This document shows, one piece after another, positions 44,559 to 54,544 of a stretch of 64,000 bases of DNA (the first letter of the stretch is position 1; every line of letters starts with the position of its first letter). The translations under genes were made by a program, and so were the position numbers. The notes under the pieces were generated by a model. It did not search any database. It was not told the DNA's origin and was given only the letters and a program-made list of their open reading frames with translations. This DNA is from CAMLIZ01 sp040758375 (GTDB taxonomy: Bacteria > Pseudomonadota > Gammaproteobacteria > Burkholderiales > Burkholderiaceae_C): positions 31,443-95,442 of the forward strand of contig JBFLWE010000007.1 in NCBI GenBank assembly GCA_040758375.1, in the 5' to 3' direction.

Positions 44559-45809
44559 ATGAATCCGCTGGAAGCCCTGGCCGAACAAAAGCTCGCGGCC
44601 ATCGACCTGCCCTTGTCGCTGGTGCTGCCCGGAGGGCGGCGCATCGGTGCGGCCGACGCCGCCGTGACGGTGGAGTGCAGGGAGCTCGGCCCGCTCGCCC
44701 ACCTGGCGGCCGGCCAGATGGGCCGGCTGGCCGAAGACTACGTCGAAGGCCGCGTCGAGCTGCACGGTACCTTGCGCGACCTGATGGCCGCGGCCGCCGG
44801 CCTGATGAGCGACCCGCGCCACGCCGAGCCGGCGCCCAAGGCCACCGGCTGGTTCCGCGGCCTGGTGCGCCAGGGCAGGTCGCTGGCGCGGCACACGCAC
44901 GAGGCCGATGCGCGCCAGATCGAGTTCCACTACGACGTGTCGGACGATTTCTACATGCTGTGGCTGGACCCGCGGCGCGTGTACTCCTGCGCCTACTACC
45001 GCGAGCCCCACATGACGCTCGCCCAGGCGCAGGACGCCAAGCTCGACCATGTGTGCCGCAAGCTGATGCTCAAGCCCGGCGAGCGCTTCCTCGACATCGG
45101 CGCCGGCTGGGGCGGCCTGCTGCTGTGGGCCGGGCAGCACTACGACGTCAAGGCCACCGGCATCACGCTGTCGAAGAACCAGCATGCCCACGTGAACCGC
45201 CTCATCGACGAGCAGGGCCTGCGCGGCAAGGTGAGCATGCAGCTGCTCGACTACCGCGACCTGCCCGAGCACGAGCCCTGGGACAAGATCAGCTCGATCG
45301 GCATGTTCGAGCACGTGGGCCGCGCCAACCTGGGCCGCTACTTCGCCAAGATCCGGCGCCTGCTCAAGCCTGGCGGCCTGCTGATGAACCATGGCATCAC
45401 CGCCGGCGGCACCGACAACGCCCAGCTCGGCAACGGCCTGGGCGACTTCATCGAGCGCTACATCTTCCCCGGCGGCGAGCTGCTGCACGTGTCGCACGTG
45501 CTCAAGGTGATGGCCGAGGCGGGGCTGGAGATGGTGGACACCGAGAACCTGCGTCCGCACTACGCACGCACGCTGTGGGCCTGGTCCGACAACCTCGAGT
45601 CGTGCCTGGCGCATGCGCGCGAGGTGGTCAGCGAGCGTGTGCTGCGCGCCTACCGCCTGTACCTGGCCGGCTCGGCCATGGCCTTCGAGCGCGGCTGGAT
45701 CGCGCTGCACCAGATGCTGGCCGCCCACCCCACCGGCAGCCTCGAAGGCGGCGCGCTGCGGGGGGCACAATCGGCCTATCCGTTCACCCGCGACTACATG
45801 TACCGATGA
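44559..45809 (+). CDS. cfa: Cyclopropane-fatty-acyl-phospholipid synthase family protein
   Basis: This 416-residue methyltransferase uses SAM to add a methylene across a phospholipid double bond. The N-terminal lipid-binding region (about 10-110) is followed by FHYDVSDDFYMLWLD, CAYYREPHMTLAQAQ, the SAM motif FLDIGAGWGGLLLWA and SIGMFEHVGR, all diagnostic. It has the family's usual length. The start is at 44559. It overlaps the DUF1840 gene by ATGA. Confidence 0.92.
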   Translation: MNPLEALAEQKLAAIDLPLSLVLPGGRRIGAADAAVTVECRELGPLAHLAAGQMGRLAEDYVEGRVELHGTLRDLMAAAAGLMSDPRHAEPAPKATGWFRGLVRQGRSLARHTHEADARQIEFHYDVSDDFYMLWLDPRRVYSCAYYREPHMTLAQAQDAKLDHVCRKLMLKPGERFLDIGAGWGGLLLWAGQHYDVKATGITLSKNQHAHVNRLIDEQGLRGKVSMQLLDYRDLPEHEPWDKISSIGMFEHVGRANLGRYFAKIRRLLKPGGLLMNHGITAGGTDNAQLGNGLGDFIERYIFPGGELLHVSHVLKVMAEAGLEMVDTENLRPHYARTLWAWSDNLESCLAHAREVVSERVLRAYRLYLAGSAMAFERGWIALHQMLAAHPTGSLEGGALRGAQSAYPFTRDYMYR

Positions 45810-46129
45810 TCTACAAGTTCAAGTCCAAGTCGGCCGGCGACGTGATCATGCTGGGCCCCAACGGCGACCAGATGCTGCGTCTGATCGGGCGCGAGCCGGC
45901 GCCCAAGGGCATCATCGAATCGGCGGCGATGCCGGCGGCGATGGCGGCGCTGGAGCGTGCCGTGGCCCAGGACGACGCCGCGCGCGAACAGGCCCAGAAG
46001 GAGGCCGAGGCCAAGGGCGAGAAGCCGGCGCCGCAGGAAGGCGTGTCGCTGCGCCAGCGCGTCTGGCCCATCATCGACATGATGAAGCGCAGCCATGCGC
46101 ACGGCCACGACATCGTGTGGGGGGTCTAG
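45806..46129 (+). CDS. DUF1840 family protein
   Basis: This 107-residue protein matches DUF1840: it starts IYKFKSKSAGDVIMLGPNGDQML, here within one line of sequence positions 2-24, and has GIIESAAMPAAMAALE and ends with IDMMKRSHAHGHDIVWGV-like residues. The family is common in betaproteobacteria and has no known function. It overlaps cfa by four bases. Confidence 0.88.
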   Translation: MIYKFKSKSAGDVIMLGPNGDQMLRLIGREPAPKGIIESAAMPAAMAALERAVAQDDAAREQAQKEAEAKGEKPAPQEGVSLRQRVWPIIDMMKRSHAHGHDIVWGV

Positions 46130-46132
46130 AGT

Positions 46133-46208
46133 GGCCCACCCCCGAGCGCCTTCGGCGCTCCCCCTCGAAGGGGGCGCCGCCAGCGGCCCGGCGAAGCCGG
46201 CTCCGCGG
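46133..46208. repeat. GC-rich REP-like repeat, copy C (intergenic)
   Basis: It has the hairpins GAGCGCCTTCGGCGCTC and CCCCCTCGAAGGGGG, then CGGCCCGGCGAAGCCGG and CTCCGCGG. It fills most of the gap between the DUF1840 and YbhB-like genes. It shows the most regular form of the family seen here. Confidence 0.8.
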
Positions 46209-46259
46209 CAGCTGCTTGGCTGCGGTCGATTCATGCGTTGTGTTGCGGAGTAGCCGGAT

Positions 46260-46901
46260 ATGAAACTGTGGAGTGACAGCTGGACCAACGGTGCCCCGAT
46301 CCCCTCGCGCTACGCCTGCGGGCGCATCGCGGCCGGCGGCGGGGTCGAGTTCTCCGACAACCTCAACCCGCACCTGGCCTGGAGCGAGCTGCCGGCGGGC
46401 ACGAAGTCGCTGGTGCTGATCTGCCACGACTTCGACGTGCCCAGCAAGGGCGACGACGTCAACCAGCCCGGGCGCGAGGTGCCCGCCGACCTGCCGCGCG
46501 TGGACTTCTTCCACTGGGTGATGGTGGACATCCCCGCCAGCGTGAGCGAGATCGCCGAGGGCGAGTACAGCCGCGGCTTCACGCCGCGCGGCAAGCTCGG
46601 GCCTGCCACGCTGCACGGCGCGCGCCACGGCCTGAACGACTACACCGGCTGGTTCGCCGGCGATCCCGAGCGCAACGGCCAGTACTTCGGCTACGACGGC
46701 CCGTTCCCGCCCTTCAACGATTCGCTCGTGCACCACTACGTGTTCACGCTCTATGCGCTCAAGGTCGAGCGCCTGGAGGTCGAAGGTGTGTTCACCGGCC
46801 CGCAGGTTCGGCAGGCGCTCAACGGCCATTTGCTCGGCGCCGCCACGCACTCCGGCACCTACACGCTCAACAAGCGCCTGCTCCCCCTCGCTTCCGCCTG
46901 A
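46260..46901 (+). CDS. YbhB/YbcL family (PEBP-like) protein
   Basis: This 213-residue protein has the phosphatidylethanolamine-binding-like fold: NLNPHLAWSELPAGTKSL, then HDFDVP, DFFHWVMVDIPA, and GYDGPFPPFND with the ligand pocket, ending in HHYVFTLYALKVERL. No signal peptide is evident, so it is probably cytoplasmic. The family's bacterial role is poorly known. It is followed four bases later by the phosphatase gene. Confidence 0.9.
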   Translation: MKLWSDSWTNGAPIPSRYACGRIAAGGGVEFSDNLNPHLAWSELPAGTKSLVLICHDFDVPSKGDDVNQPGREVPADLPRVDFFHWVMVDIPASVSEIAEGEYSRGFTPRGKLGPATLHGARHGLNDYTGWFAGDPERNGQYFGYDGPFPPFNDSLVHHYVFTLYALKVERLEVEGVFTGPQVRQALNGHLLGAATHSGTYTLNKRLLPLASA

Positions 46902-46905
46902 CTCG

Positions 46906-47547
46906 ATGCACGACCACGCCACCCGCGTCATCGCCATCCGCCACGGCGAGACCGCCTGGAACGTCGACACCCGCATCCAGGGCCAGCTCGACATCCCGCT
47001 CAACGACAACGGCCGCTGGCAGGCGCAGCGGCTGGCGCAGGCGCTGGCCGACGAGCCGCTGCACGCCATCTACGCCAGCGACCTGGGCCGCGCGTTCGAA
47101 ACCGCGCAGGCGCTTTCCGCCGCGGTAGGGCTGCCGGTGGTCGCCGAGCGCGGCCTGCGCGAGCGCGGTTTCGGCATCTTCGAAGGCCGCACCTGGAAAG
47201 AGATCGAAGAGCAGTGGCCCGAGCTCTCGGCGCGCTGGCGCAAGCGCGACCCCGAGTTCGGCCCCGAAGGCGGCGAGACCCTGGCGGGTTTCTACCAGCG
47301 CTGCGTGAGCACGGCGGCGCGCCTGGCGGCAGCCCACCCGGGCCAGCACATCGCCCTCGTGGCCCACGGTGGCGTGCTCGACTGCCTGTACCGCGCCAGC
47401 TCGCGCATCGAGCTGCAGGCGCCGCGCACCTGGGAGCTGGGCAACGCCGGCATCAACCGGCTGCTCTACACGCCAGAGGGCTTTTCGCTCGTAGGCTGGG
47501 GCGACACGCTGCACCTGGAAGACGACGCGCTGGACGAGACCTTGTAG
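46906..47547 (+). CDS. Histidine phosphatase family protein (phosphoglycerate mutase-like)
   Basis: This 213-residue protein has the RHGETAWN catalytic motif near residue 12, the Asp-containing YASDLGRAFETAQ block, ERGFGIFEGRTW, and the second histidine in LVAHGGVLD (about 165). It is a 2H phosphatase of the GpmB/CobC type. The substrate is unknown, and no cobalamin genes are nearby. It follows the YbhB-like gene with four bases between. Confidence 0.9.
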   Translation: MHDHATRVIAIRHGETAWNVDTRIQGQLDIPLNDNGRWQAQRLAQALADEPLHAIYASDLGRAFETAQALSAAVGLPVVAERGLRERGFGIFEGRTWKEIEEQWPELSARWRKRDPEFGPEGGETLAGFYQRCVSTAARLAAAHPGQHIALVAHGGVLDCLYRASSRIELQAPRTWELGNAGINRLLYTPEGFSLVGWGDTLHLEDDALDETL

Positions 47548-47609
47548 CGCCGCGGCACCGGGCTCGCCCGCTTGCCCGCGCGGCGCGGCTCTGCCATCGT
47601 TGCCGCACC

Positions 47610-48704
47610 ATGACCGACGCCCAGATCATCGTCCTCGCCACGCCGGTGTTCCTGCTGCTGATTGCGGTGGAGTTCCTGATCGGCCTGAAGCGCGGGCGCA
47701 ACACCTACCGCCTCAACGACGCGCTCAACAGCATCGGCCTGGGCATCATGAGCCAGATCGTGGGCCTGTTCAGCAAGCTGCTCATGGTGGGCTTGTACGC
47801 GGCGCTGTACACCCACGTGGCGCTGTGGAAGCTGCCGTCCGACGCGCTGTGGGTGTGGCTGGCCGGCCTTGTCGCCTACGACTTCCTCTACTACTGGCAC
47901 CACCGCTTCGGCCACACGGTCGCGCTGCTGTGGGCGGCGCACGCGGTGCACCACCAGAGCGAGGACTACAACCTGTCCACCGCGCTGCGCCAGACCAGCA
48001 GCGGCTGGCTGGTCGGCTGGGTGTTCTACCTGCCGATGGCCATCGCCGGCTTCCCGCCGCTGGTGTTCGGCGTGGTGGCGCTGATCGACCTGCTCTACCA
48101 GTATTGGGTGCACACGCAGCAGATCGGCCGCCTGGGCTGGTTCGACCGCTGGTTCTGCGCGCCGTCCAACCACCGCGTGCACCATGCGGTGAACGACCGC
48201 TACATCGACCGCAACTACGGCGGCATCCTGATCGTGTGGGACCGCCTGTTCGGCAGCTTCCAGGAAGAGGTGGACGCCGACCCCTGCGTGTACGGCACGC
48301 GCAGCCCCCTGCGCAGCTGGAATCCGGTGTGGGCCAACCTGCAGGGCTATGTGGCGTTGTGGCGCGAGATGCGCCTGTGCGGCCGCTGGCAGGACAAGCT
48401 GGCCCTGTGGTTCAAGCCGCCGGGCTGGCGGCCGGCCGACGTGGTGGCGCGCCACGGCGCCTATCGCTTCGACATCGCCACCGTGTGCCGGTACGACCCG
48501 CCGCTGTCGCGCCAGCGCCAGGCGGCGGCGCTGGCGCTGTTCATCGGCTTGCTGGGCGCCACCACGGCCTTGCTGTGGAACGCCCACGTGCTGAGCCTGC
48601 CCGCGCTGGGCGCCGGGGCGGGCGCGATTGTTGCCGGGTTGTGGGCGGTGGGATCGCTTTGCACGCCGCGAGGCACCGCTCTGGCGACGGCCGGGGCCTC
48701 CTGA
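47610..48704 (+). CDS. Sterol desaturase / fatty acid hydroxylase family membrane protein
   Basis: This 364-residue protein has several membrane helices and the three histidine boxes of the di-iron family: HHRFGH (near 91), HAVHHQSE (near 112) and NHRVHHAVNDRYID (near 190). These bind the catalytic iron pair. The C-terminal third (about 270-364) has two further hydrophobic segments. The substrate (a sterol-like or fatty acyl group) is unknown. It lies next to cfa within 2 kb, which hints at lipid remodelling. Confidence 0.9.
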   Translation: MTDAQIIVLATPVFLLLIAVEFLIGLKRGRNTYRLNDALNSIGLGIMSQIVGLFSKLLMVGLYAALYTHVALWKLPSDALWVWLAGLVAYDFLYYWHHRFGHTVALLWAAHAVHHQSEDYNLSTALRQTSSGWLVGWVFYLPMAIAGFPPLVFGVVALIDLLYQYWVHTQQIGRLGWFDRWFCAPSNHRVHHAVNDRYIDRNYGGILIVWDRLFGSFQEEVDADPCVYGTRSPLRSWNPVWANLQGYVALWREMRLCGRWQDKLALWFKPPGWRPADVVARHGAYRFDIATVCRYDPPLSRQRQAAALALFIGLLGATTALLWNAHVLSLPALGAGAGAIVAGLWAVGSLCTPRGTALATAGAS

Positions 48705-48750
48705 CACAGCCTGCCGGCGTGAAGCGCCCACCGCCAACGTGGGAGCAGGC

Positions 48751-49155
48751 ATGGCGATCAAACGGATCAGCAAGGAAGAGCAGGCGCTTGCCTTCGGCGT
48801 GTTCAGCCCGGTGGGCCACGTCGTGGTGGCGCTTCCTGACGACAAGGCGGCCGACGCGGCAGCGCGCGAGCTGCGCGAACAAGGCTTCGACGAGGCCGAC
48901 GTCCTGCAATACAGCGCCCGAGAGGAATCGCAGGCGATGGCACGCATGCTCGCCGGCATCACCGGCACGGCGGAATTCGGCCACGAGGTGGTGCTGATGC
49001 GCAAGTACAAGGAGCTGGCCGACAAGGGCTGCGGCTGGCTGGTGGTGTACGCGCCCGAGAAGGAGCGCTGCGAGAAGGTGGTCGAGGTGGCACGGCGCCA
49101 CCGCGCGCTGCTGGCGGAAAAGTACCACCGGCTGGTGGTGGAAGACCTGATCTGA
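48751..49155 (+). CDS. Conserved-looking soluble protein of unknown function
   Basis: I do not recognise this 134-residue protein. Its beta-alpha-beta pattern (HVVVALPDDKAADAAAREL, then DEADVLQYSA) resembles stress-type ferredoxin-like domains. The C-terminal half is helical and basic (GWLVVYAPEKERCEKVVEVA). The ATG at 48751 follows GGGAG and gives a short N terminus. It stands alone before the MarR operon. Confidence 0.7.
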   Translation: MAIKRISKEEQALAFGVFSPVGHVVVALPDDKAADAAARELREQGFDEADVLQYSAREESQAMARMLAGITGTAEFGHEVVLMRKYKELADKGCGWLVVYAPEKERCEKVVEVARRHRALLAEKYHRLVVEDLI

Positions 49156-49197
49156 CGCGCCGGCCGCCTTGACGCGCCGGATCTGGCGCGGCATCAT

Positions 49198-49218
49198 TTG
49201 CGTAGGAGTCCTACGCAA
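49198..49218. promoter_or_regulatory. Perfect 21-base palindrome at the MarR gene start
   Basis: The sequence TTGCGTAGGA, G, TCCTACGCAA is a perfect inverted repeat with a one-base centre. Its last base is the A of the MarR start codon. It also contains the only ribosome-site-like run, GTAGGAG. Binding of the regulator here would block translation initiation or transcription, so autorepression is likely. Confidence 0.75.
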
Positions 49219-49874
49219 TGTACTTCGACACGAACTCACCCGACGCGGCACGCCAGCTGGCCGATGCGCTCGAACGGCTGGCCGTGGCCGCGCGCCATTC
49301 GCACTGGGACGCCTGGGCCCATGCCGGCCTGTCGGCCACGCAGCGGCTGATCCTGCAATCGTTGCGCGCACCGGGCGAGGCACGCAGCGTCAAGTCGCTG
49401 GCTGCGCTGCTGGGCGTGTCCTCGCCCACGGTGTCCGATGCCGTGTCGGCGCTGCAGCAAAAGGGCCTGGTCGAGCGGGTGGCCGATGCGGCCGATGCAC
49501 GGGCCAAGCCGGTGCGCCTGTCCAGGGCCGGGCGCGCGCTGGTGGACCAGCTCGCGCAAGGCGCCGACCCGCTGCTGCAGGCCGCGCAGAGCCTGGCTGC
49601 CGCCGACCAGGCCACGATGTACCGCCTGGTGCTGCAGCTGATCCGCCAGCTGCAGGCCAGCGGCCACATCGCCACCTCGCGCATGTGCCTGCACTGCCGC
49701 TTCTTCGAGCCGCATGCGCATGCGGGAGAGCGGCCGCACCACTGCCACCTCGTCGGCGAGCCGCTCGCCGACCGCCATCTGCGCCTGGACTGCGCCGAGC
49801 AGCAACCGGCCGATCCCGACGCCCAGCGGGTCATCTGGGCACGTTTCGTTCAACAACCCCCACAGGAGATCTGA
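49218..49874 (+). CDS. MarR-family transcriptional regulator with cysteine-rich tail
   Basis: This 218-residue protein has a winged helix-turn-helix (about 35-115): RSVKSLAALLGVSSPTVSDA is the recognition region and DARAKPVRLSRAGRAL the wing. The C-terminal 70 residues contain five Cys and several His (CLHCRFFEPHAHAG, HHCHL, LDCAEQ), possibly a metal or redox sensing site. It is longer than a typical MarR (about 150). The stop is directly followed by the start of the exported protein gene, so the two are co-expressed. Confidence 0.88.
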   Translation: MYFDTNSPDAARQLADALERLAVAARHSHWDAWAHAGLSATQRLILQSLRAPGEARSVKSLAALLGVSSPTVSDAVSALQQKGLVERVADAADARAKPVRLSRAGRALVDQLAQGADPLLQAAQSLAAADQATMYRLVLQLIRQLQASGHIATSRMCLHCRFFEPHAHAGERPHHCHLVGEPLADRHLRLDCAEQQPADPDAQRVIWARFVQQPPQEI

Positions 49875-50624
49875 ATGCATTCCCCACCCTGGGCCCGCGC
49901 GATGCTCGCGCTGGCGTCGGCTGCCGCGGCCTGGTCCGCCGCGGCGCACGACATCACGTCGGCCCCTTCGAAAGACAAGCGCCTGCGCGCCGAATGGGAC
50001 GTGGTGCAAGCCCGTGCCGCGATCGACGGCCGCCACCTGGTGTTCGACATGCAGGTCAGCGGCCGCGCGGGCAAGAGCCGGCCTGCCAAGTCGGGCCAGC
50101 TCGCGGGCAGCCGCGTGTTCTCGTACGTGTGGCCCACCTCGCTGGACCCCTCGGCCGTGGGCTTCGAGCAGAAGGCGGGCATCCTTGCCTTCGCTGTGAC
50201 GGCTCATCCGGATTTCGACGACACCCCCCTTTTCGACGAGAACGGTGACGGCGAAGCGGACAACGACGGCAACGTCTGGCACAGCCATTGGGTCGTCCTG
50301 GTCAGGGACGACGCCTGCGGCAAGGACGCCCTCAAGGTCAAGGATATCCCGGAAGGCACGGCCCCCAAGCTGCCCGCCACCTGGCCGGGCCTGCCGCTGC
50401 ACATCGACAGCCCCGGCTATTCGCCCAGCCTGAAGGGCCAGCGCGTGCGGGTGAAGGTGCCGCTGGCGGCTGTGGGCGCGGTGGAGGGCATGCAGTTCGA
50501 TGCCGTCACCGCCGCGTTGCGGGTGAACGCCAGCGTGCATGCGCCGCTGCTGTGCGTGACGGACGTGTTCAAAATCGCCTCCGGCGACTTGAGCCTGCCG
50601 GGCAAGGTGACGCCGAAGAAGTAG
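49875..50624 (+). CDS. Exported protein of unknown function, co-transcribed with MarR regulator
   Basis: This 249-residue protein has a signal peptide (about 1-24, ending SAAA) and a beta-rich body. It includes DENGDGEADNDGNVWHSHW, a calcium-binding-like acidic loop, and a cysteine near the C terminus (LLCVTD). I do not recognise the family. The start follows the MarR stop with no gap, so the regulator probably controls it. The cysteine-rich MarR tail suggests the pair responds to metal or oxidative stress, but this is inference. Confidence 0.7.
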   Translation: MHSPPWARAMLALASAAAAWSAAAHDITSAPSKDKRLRAEWDVVQARAAIDGRHLVFDMQVSGRAGKSRPAKSGQLAGSRVFSYVWPTSLDPSAVGFEQKAGILAFAVTAHPDFDDTPLFDENGDGEADNDGNVWHSHWVVLVRDDACGKDALKVKDIPEGTAPKLPATWPGLPLHIDSPGYSPSLKGQRVRVKVPLAAVGAVEGMQFDAVTAALRVNASVHAPLLCVTDVFKIASGDLSLPGKVTPKK

Positions 50625-50628
50625 TGCT

Positions 50629-51687
<1,059 letters not shown>

Positions 51688-51751
51688 GGCCGATTATCCA
51701 ACCCGACGGAGATCAAGGGCCGTTGCGCGCTGCACACCTAGAATCGCCCGC

Positions 51752-52147
51752 GTGCAACACCTGCGTCGTCATCTGCGCGCCTTCAGCCGCCTCACGCTCG
51801 GCGTGATGTTGGCGCTCGTGCTGTTGCCGACTTTCGCGCAGGTGCTGGCCCACCACCAGGGCCCGGGCCCGTGGAGCGAGATCTGCCGCACGCCCGGCGT
51901 GAGCGCGGCTGCCGCGCCTGCCGGGCCGCAAGACAGCTCGCCCGCCAGCCCGGCCTTGATGCGGCTGGCTCACTGCCCGTTCTGCGTGGTGCTCGACGCG
52001 CCGCCGGTGTTGCCGGCGCCGGCACCTGCACCCTGGGTGCCGCTGCTGGCCAGGGCCCTGGGGCCGTGGCCCGCGCTGACACTGCCGGCCGACCCGGCGG
52101 CCGCCTGGGCGGCCATTCGCAAGCAGGGCCCGCCTCTGATCGCCTGA
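51752..52147 (+). CDS. DUF2946 family protein of the copper operon
   Basis: This 131-residue protein has an N-terminal membrane segment (about 14-33) and a periplasmic region with HHQGPG and the CPFC motif in LAHCPFCVV, typical of DUF2946 proteins that precede TonB-linked copper uptake genes. The start is a GTG at 51752. It is the first gene of a five-gene plus-strand operon and is divergent from ruvB, 64 bases away. A metal-binding role is inferred from the cysteines and histidines. Confidence 0.82.
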   Translation: MQHLRRHLRAFSRLTLGVMLALVLLPTFAQVLAHHQGPGPWSEICRTPGVSAAAAPAGPQDSSPASPALMRLAHCPFCVVLDAPPVLPAPAPAPWVPLLARALGPWPALTLPADPAAAWAAIRKQGPPLIA

Positions 52148-52246
52148 ATCCCGCCGTTCCTTCCGTGGGCCGTGCCGATGTGCCGGGCCGCGGGGCGTTC
52201 ATGGGCGCGCCTCGAACGAAGCCGCGCCGCAGATTCAAGGCACAAC

Positions 52247-54544
52247 GTGAAGAAGACCGTCATTGCCGCCGGCAGCCCGTGGCTGCTGGCGTTCGCGGGC
52301 GCAGCCGCGCAGGCCCAAGGCGTGGCCACCGAGGCCGAGCTCGACCGCGTGATCGTCGTGGCCCAGCGCTCCGGCCTGGCCGCGCAGCTGCCCAGCAGCA
52401 GCGCCAGCAAGCAGGCCCAAGACCTGCGGCTGCAAAACCTGTTCAACCCCGAAGACGCGCTGCAGTACGCGCCCAACACCATGGTGCGCAAGCGCTACCT
52501 CGGCGACCGCAATGCGCTGCTGGCCGGCCGCAGCTTCGGCACGCTGCAGCCCTCGCGCGCGCTGGTCTATCTCGACGGCTACCTGATCAGCAACTTCCTC
52601 GGCCGCTTCGACGCGCCGCGCTGGAACATGGTCACGCCGGAGGCCATCAGCCGCGTCGACCTGCTGTACGGCCCGTATTCGGCGCTGTATCCCGGCAACT
52701 CGATCGGCACCACCGTGGCGGTGACGCAGCGCCAGCCGCAGGGGCTGGAACTGTCGGCGCGGCTGGCCGGCGCGCAGCAACGCTATGACGCCTATGGGCA
52801 TGCCGAGCGTTTCGACAGCCACCAGGCCTCGTTCCACCTCGGCCACCGGCTGCCCGGCGGGCTGTGGATGAGCGCCGACGTGAACCACCAGAACTCGACC
52901 TCGCAGCCGATGCAGTACTTCACCGTGTCGGCCGACGCTGCCGGCGCATTCCCCGCGGTGTCCGGCACCGCCACGCCGGTGAGCGGCGTCGTCTATGACA
53001 CCGATCCCAAAGGCTTCAGGCGCGCGGTGTTCGGCGCCAGTGGCGGCGCGATCGACCACACGGTGCAGGACACGCTGAACCTGCGCGCGGGCTATCGCTT
53101 CAACCCGGTGCTGGAACTCAGCGGCATGGCCGCCTGGTGGATCAACGACACCGAGACACGCAACCAGACCTTCCTGCGCAACGCCGACGGCCGGCCGGTG
53201 TGGGACGGCGTCGTCACCGACGGCCGCGAGCGCTTTTCGATTCCCGCATCGGCCTTCGCACCCTCGACGCGCGACGAGCAGCACCAGCAGCTGGGCCTGA
53301 CGCTGAAAGCCCGGCGCGACACCGGCTGGAACGCGTCGCTGGTGCTGTCCGACTACCGCATCCGGCAGGACGCGGCGCGGCAGGCCAACCAGCCCGACCC
53401 GGTGGCGGCGGCCGGCGGGTCGGGCACGGTGACGCGCCGCGACGGCACCGGCTGGAACACTGCCGAGGCCCAGCTGCTGTGGAAACCGGCCGAAGGCGAC
53501 TGGACCGGCGGCCGCCACACCCTCGCGCTGGGCCTGCACCGCAACGCCTACCGCCTGGACAACACCGTGTACACGGCGGCGGCCGACTGGCGCAGCGAGC
53601 AAGGCGCGGTCGAGCAGTTCTACCGCGGCCGCACCGAGGTGACGGCCGCCTACCTGCAAGACGTCTGGCGCCTGGCCGACGACTGGCAGCTCACGCTCGG
53701 CTGGCGCGAGGAACGTTTTCGCACCCACGATGGCCAGCAACTCTCCCGGGGCGCCTACACCGCCTATCCGGCGCGCCGCTTGAGCGGCCACTCGCCCAAG
53801 GCCGCCTTCGCATGGCGCCTGAGCGATGAGCTGCTGGTCCGCTTGAGCCTGGGCCGCGGCGTGCGCTTCCCCAACGTCGAGGAGCTGTACAACGGCACGG
53901 TCACCGCCACCGCGCAAACGCTGTTCGACCCCTACTTGCGGCCCGAGGTGTCGGACGCGGCCGAGCTGAGCATGGAGCGCGAGTGGGGGACGCAGCGTCT
54001 GCGGGTCTCGCTGTTCCACGACACGGTGCACGATGCGATCGTGCGGCAGAACGTGGTGGTCGGCCCCAGGACGCAGACGATGGTGTTCAACGTCGATCGC
54101 GTCGGCAGCCGCGGCCTCGAAATCGCGTGGAGCATCCAGCGCCTGTTCGTCGAGGGCCTGAGCCTGGATGCCAATGCGGCCTTCACCCGTGCGCGCATCA
54201 CCGCCAACACGCGCGACCCGGCGTCGGTGGGCAAGCGCTGGCTGCGCGTGCCGCGCACCCGCGCCACGCTGCTGGCGGCCTACCGCTTCGCGCAAGACTG
54301 GACCGCCAGCGCCGGCTGGCGCCACGAAGGCCGTGCATGGAACGACGTCTACAACAGCGACATCCACCCCGACAGGTACGGCGCCGTCTCGCGCCTGAAC
54401 CAGCTCGACCTGCGCCTGGCCTGGAAGATGAGCCGCCAGCTCGAGTGGGCGCTGGGCGTCAACAACGCGACCGATCGCGCCGCGTTCCAGCACCATCCTT
54501 ACCCGGGGCGCACGGCGTTCGCCGAGCTGAGGTTCTCACGATGA
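52247..54544 (+). CDS. TonB-dependent outer-membrane receptor, probably for copper
   Basis: This 765-residue protein begins at GTG 52247 with a signal peptide (ending AAAQAQG). A plug domain follows (about 40-150; VAQRSGLAAQLPSSSASKQ, DALQYAPNTMV and RVDLLYGPYSALYPGN). The rest is a 22-strand type beta barrel with aromatic-rich turns (LGRGVRFPNVEELYNGTV). The C terminus is RTAFAELRFSR. The receptor is like the OprC/NosA type. Assignment to copper relies on the operon: DUF2946 upstream and a PCuAC chaperone downstream. Confidence 0.88.
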   Translation: MKKTVIAAGSPWLLAFAGAAAQAQGVATEAELDRVIVVAQRSGLAAQLPSSSASKQAQDLRLQNLFNPEDALQYAPNTMVRKRYLGDRNALLAGRSFGTLQPSRALVYLDGYLISNFLGRFDAPRWNMVTPEAISRVDLLYGPYSALYPGNSIGTTVAVTQRQPQGLELSARLAGAQQRYDAYGHAERFDSHQASFHLGHRLPGGLWMSADVNHQNSTSQPMQYFTVSADAAGAFPAVSGTATPVSGVVYDTDPKGFRRAVFGASGGAIDHTVQDTLNLRAGYRFNPVLELSGMAAWWINDTETRNQTFLRNADGRPVWDGVVTDGRERFSIPASAFAPSTRDEQHQQLGLTLKARRDTGWNASLVLSDYRIRQDAARQANQPDPVAAAGGSGTVTRRDGTGWNTAEAQLLWKPAEGDWTGGRHTLALGLHRNAYRLDNTVYTAAADWRSEQGAVEQFYRGRTEVTAAYLQDVWRLADDWQLTLGWREERFRTHDGQQLSRGAYTAYPARRLSGHSPKAAFAWRLSDELLVRLSLGRGVRFPNVEELYNGTVTATAQTLFDPYLRPEVSDAAELSMEREWGTQRLRVSLFHDTVHDAIVRQNVVVGPRTQTMVFNVDRVGSRGLEIAWSIQRLFVEGLSLDANAAFTRARITANTRDPASVGKRWLRVPRTRATLLAAYRFAQDWTASAGWRHEGRAWNDVYNSDIHPDRYGAVSRLNQLDLRLAWKMSRQLEWALGVNNATDRAAFQHHPYPGRTAFAELRFSR

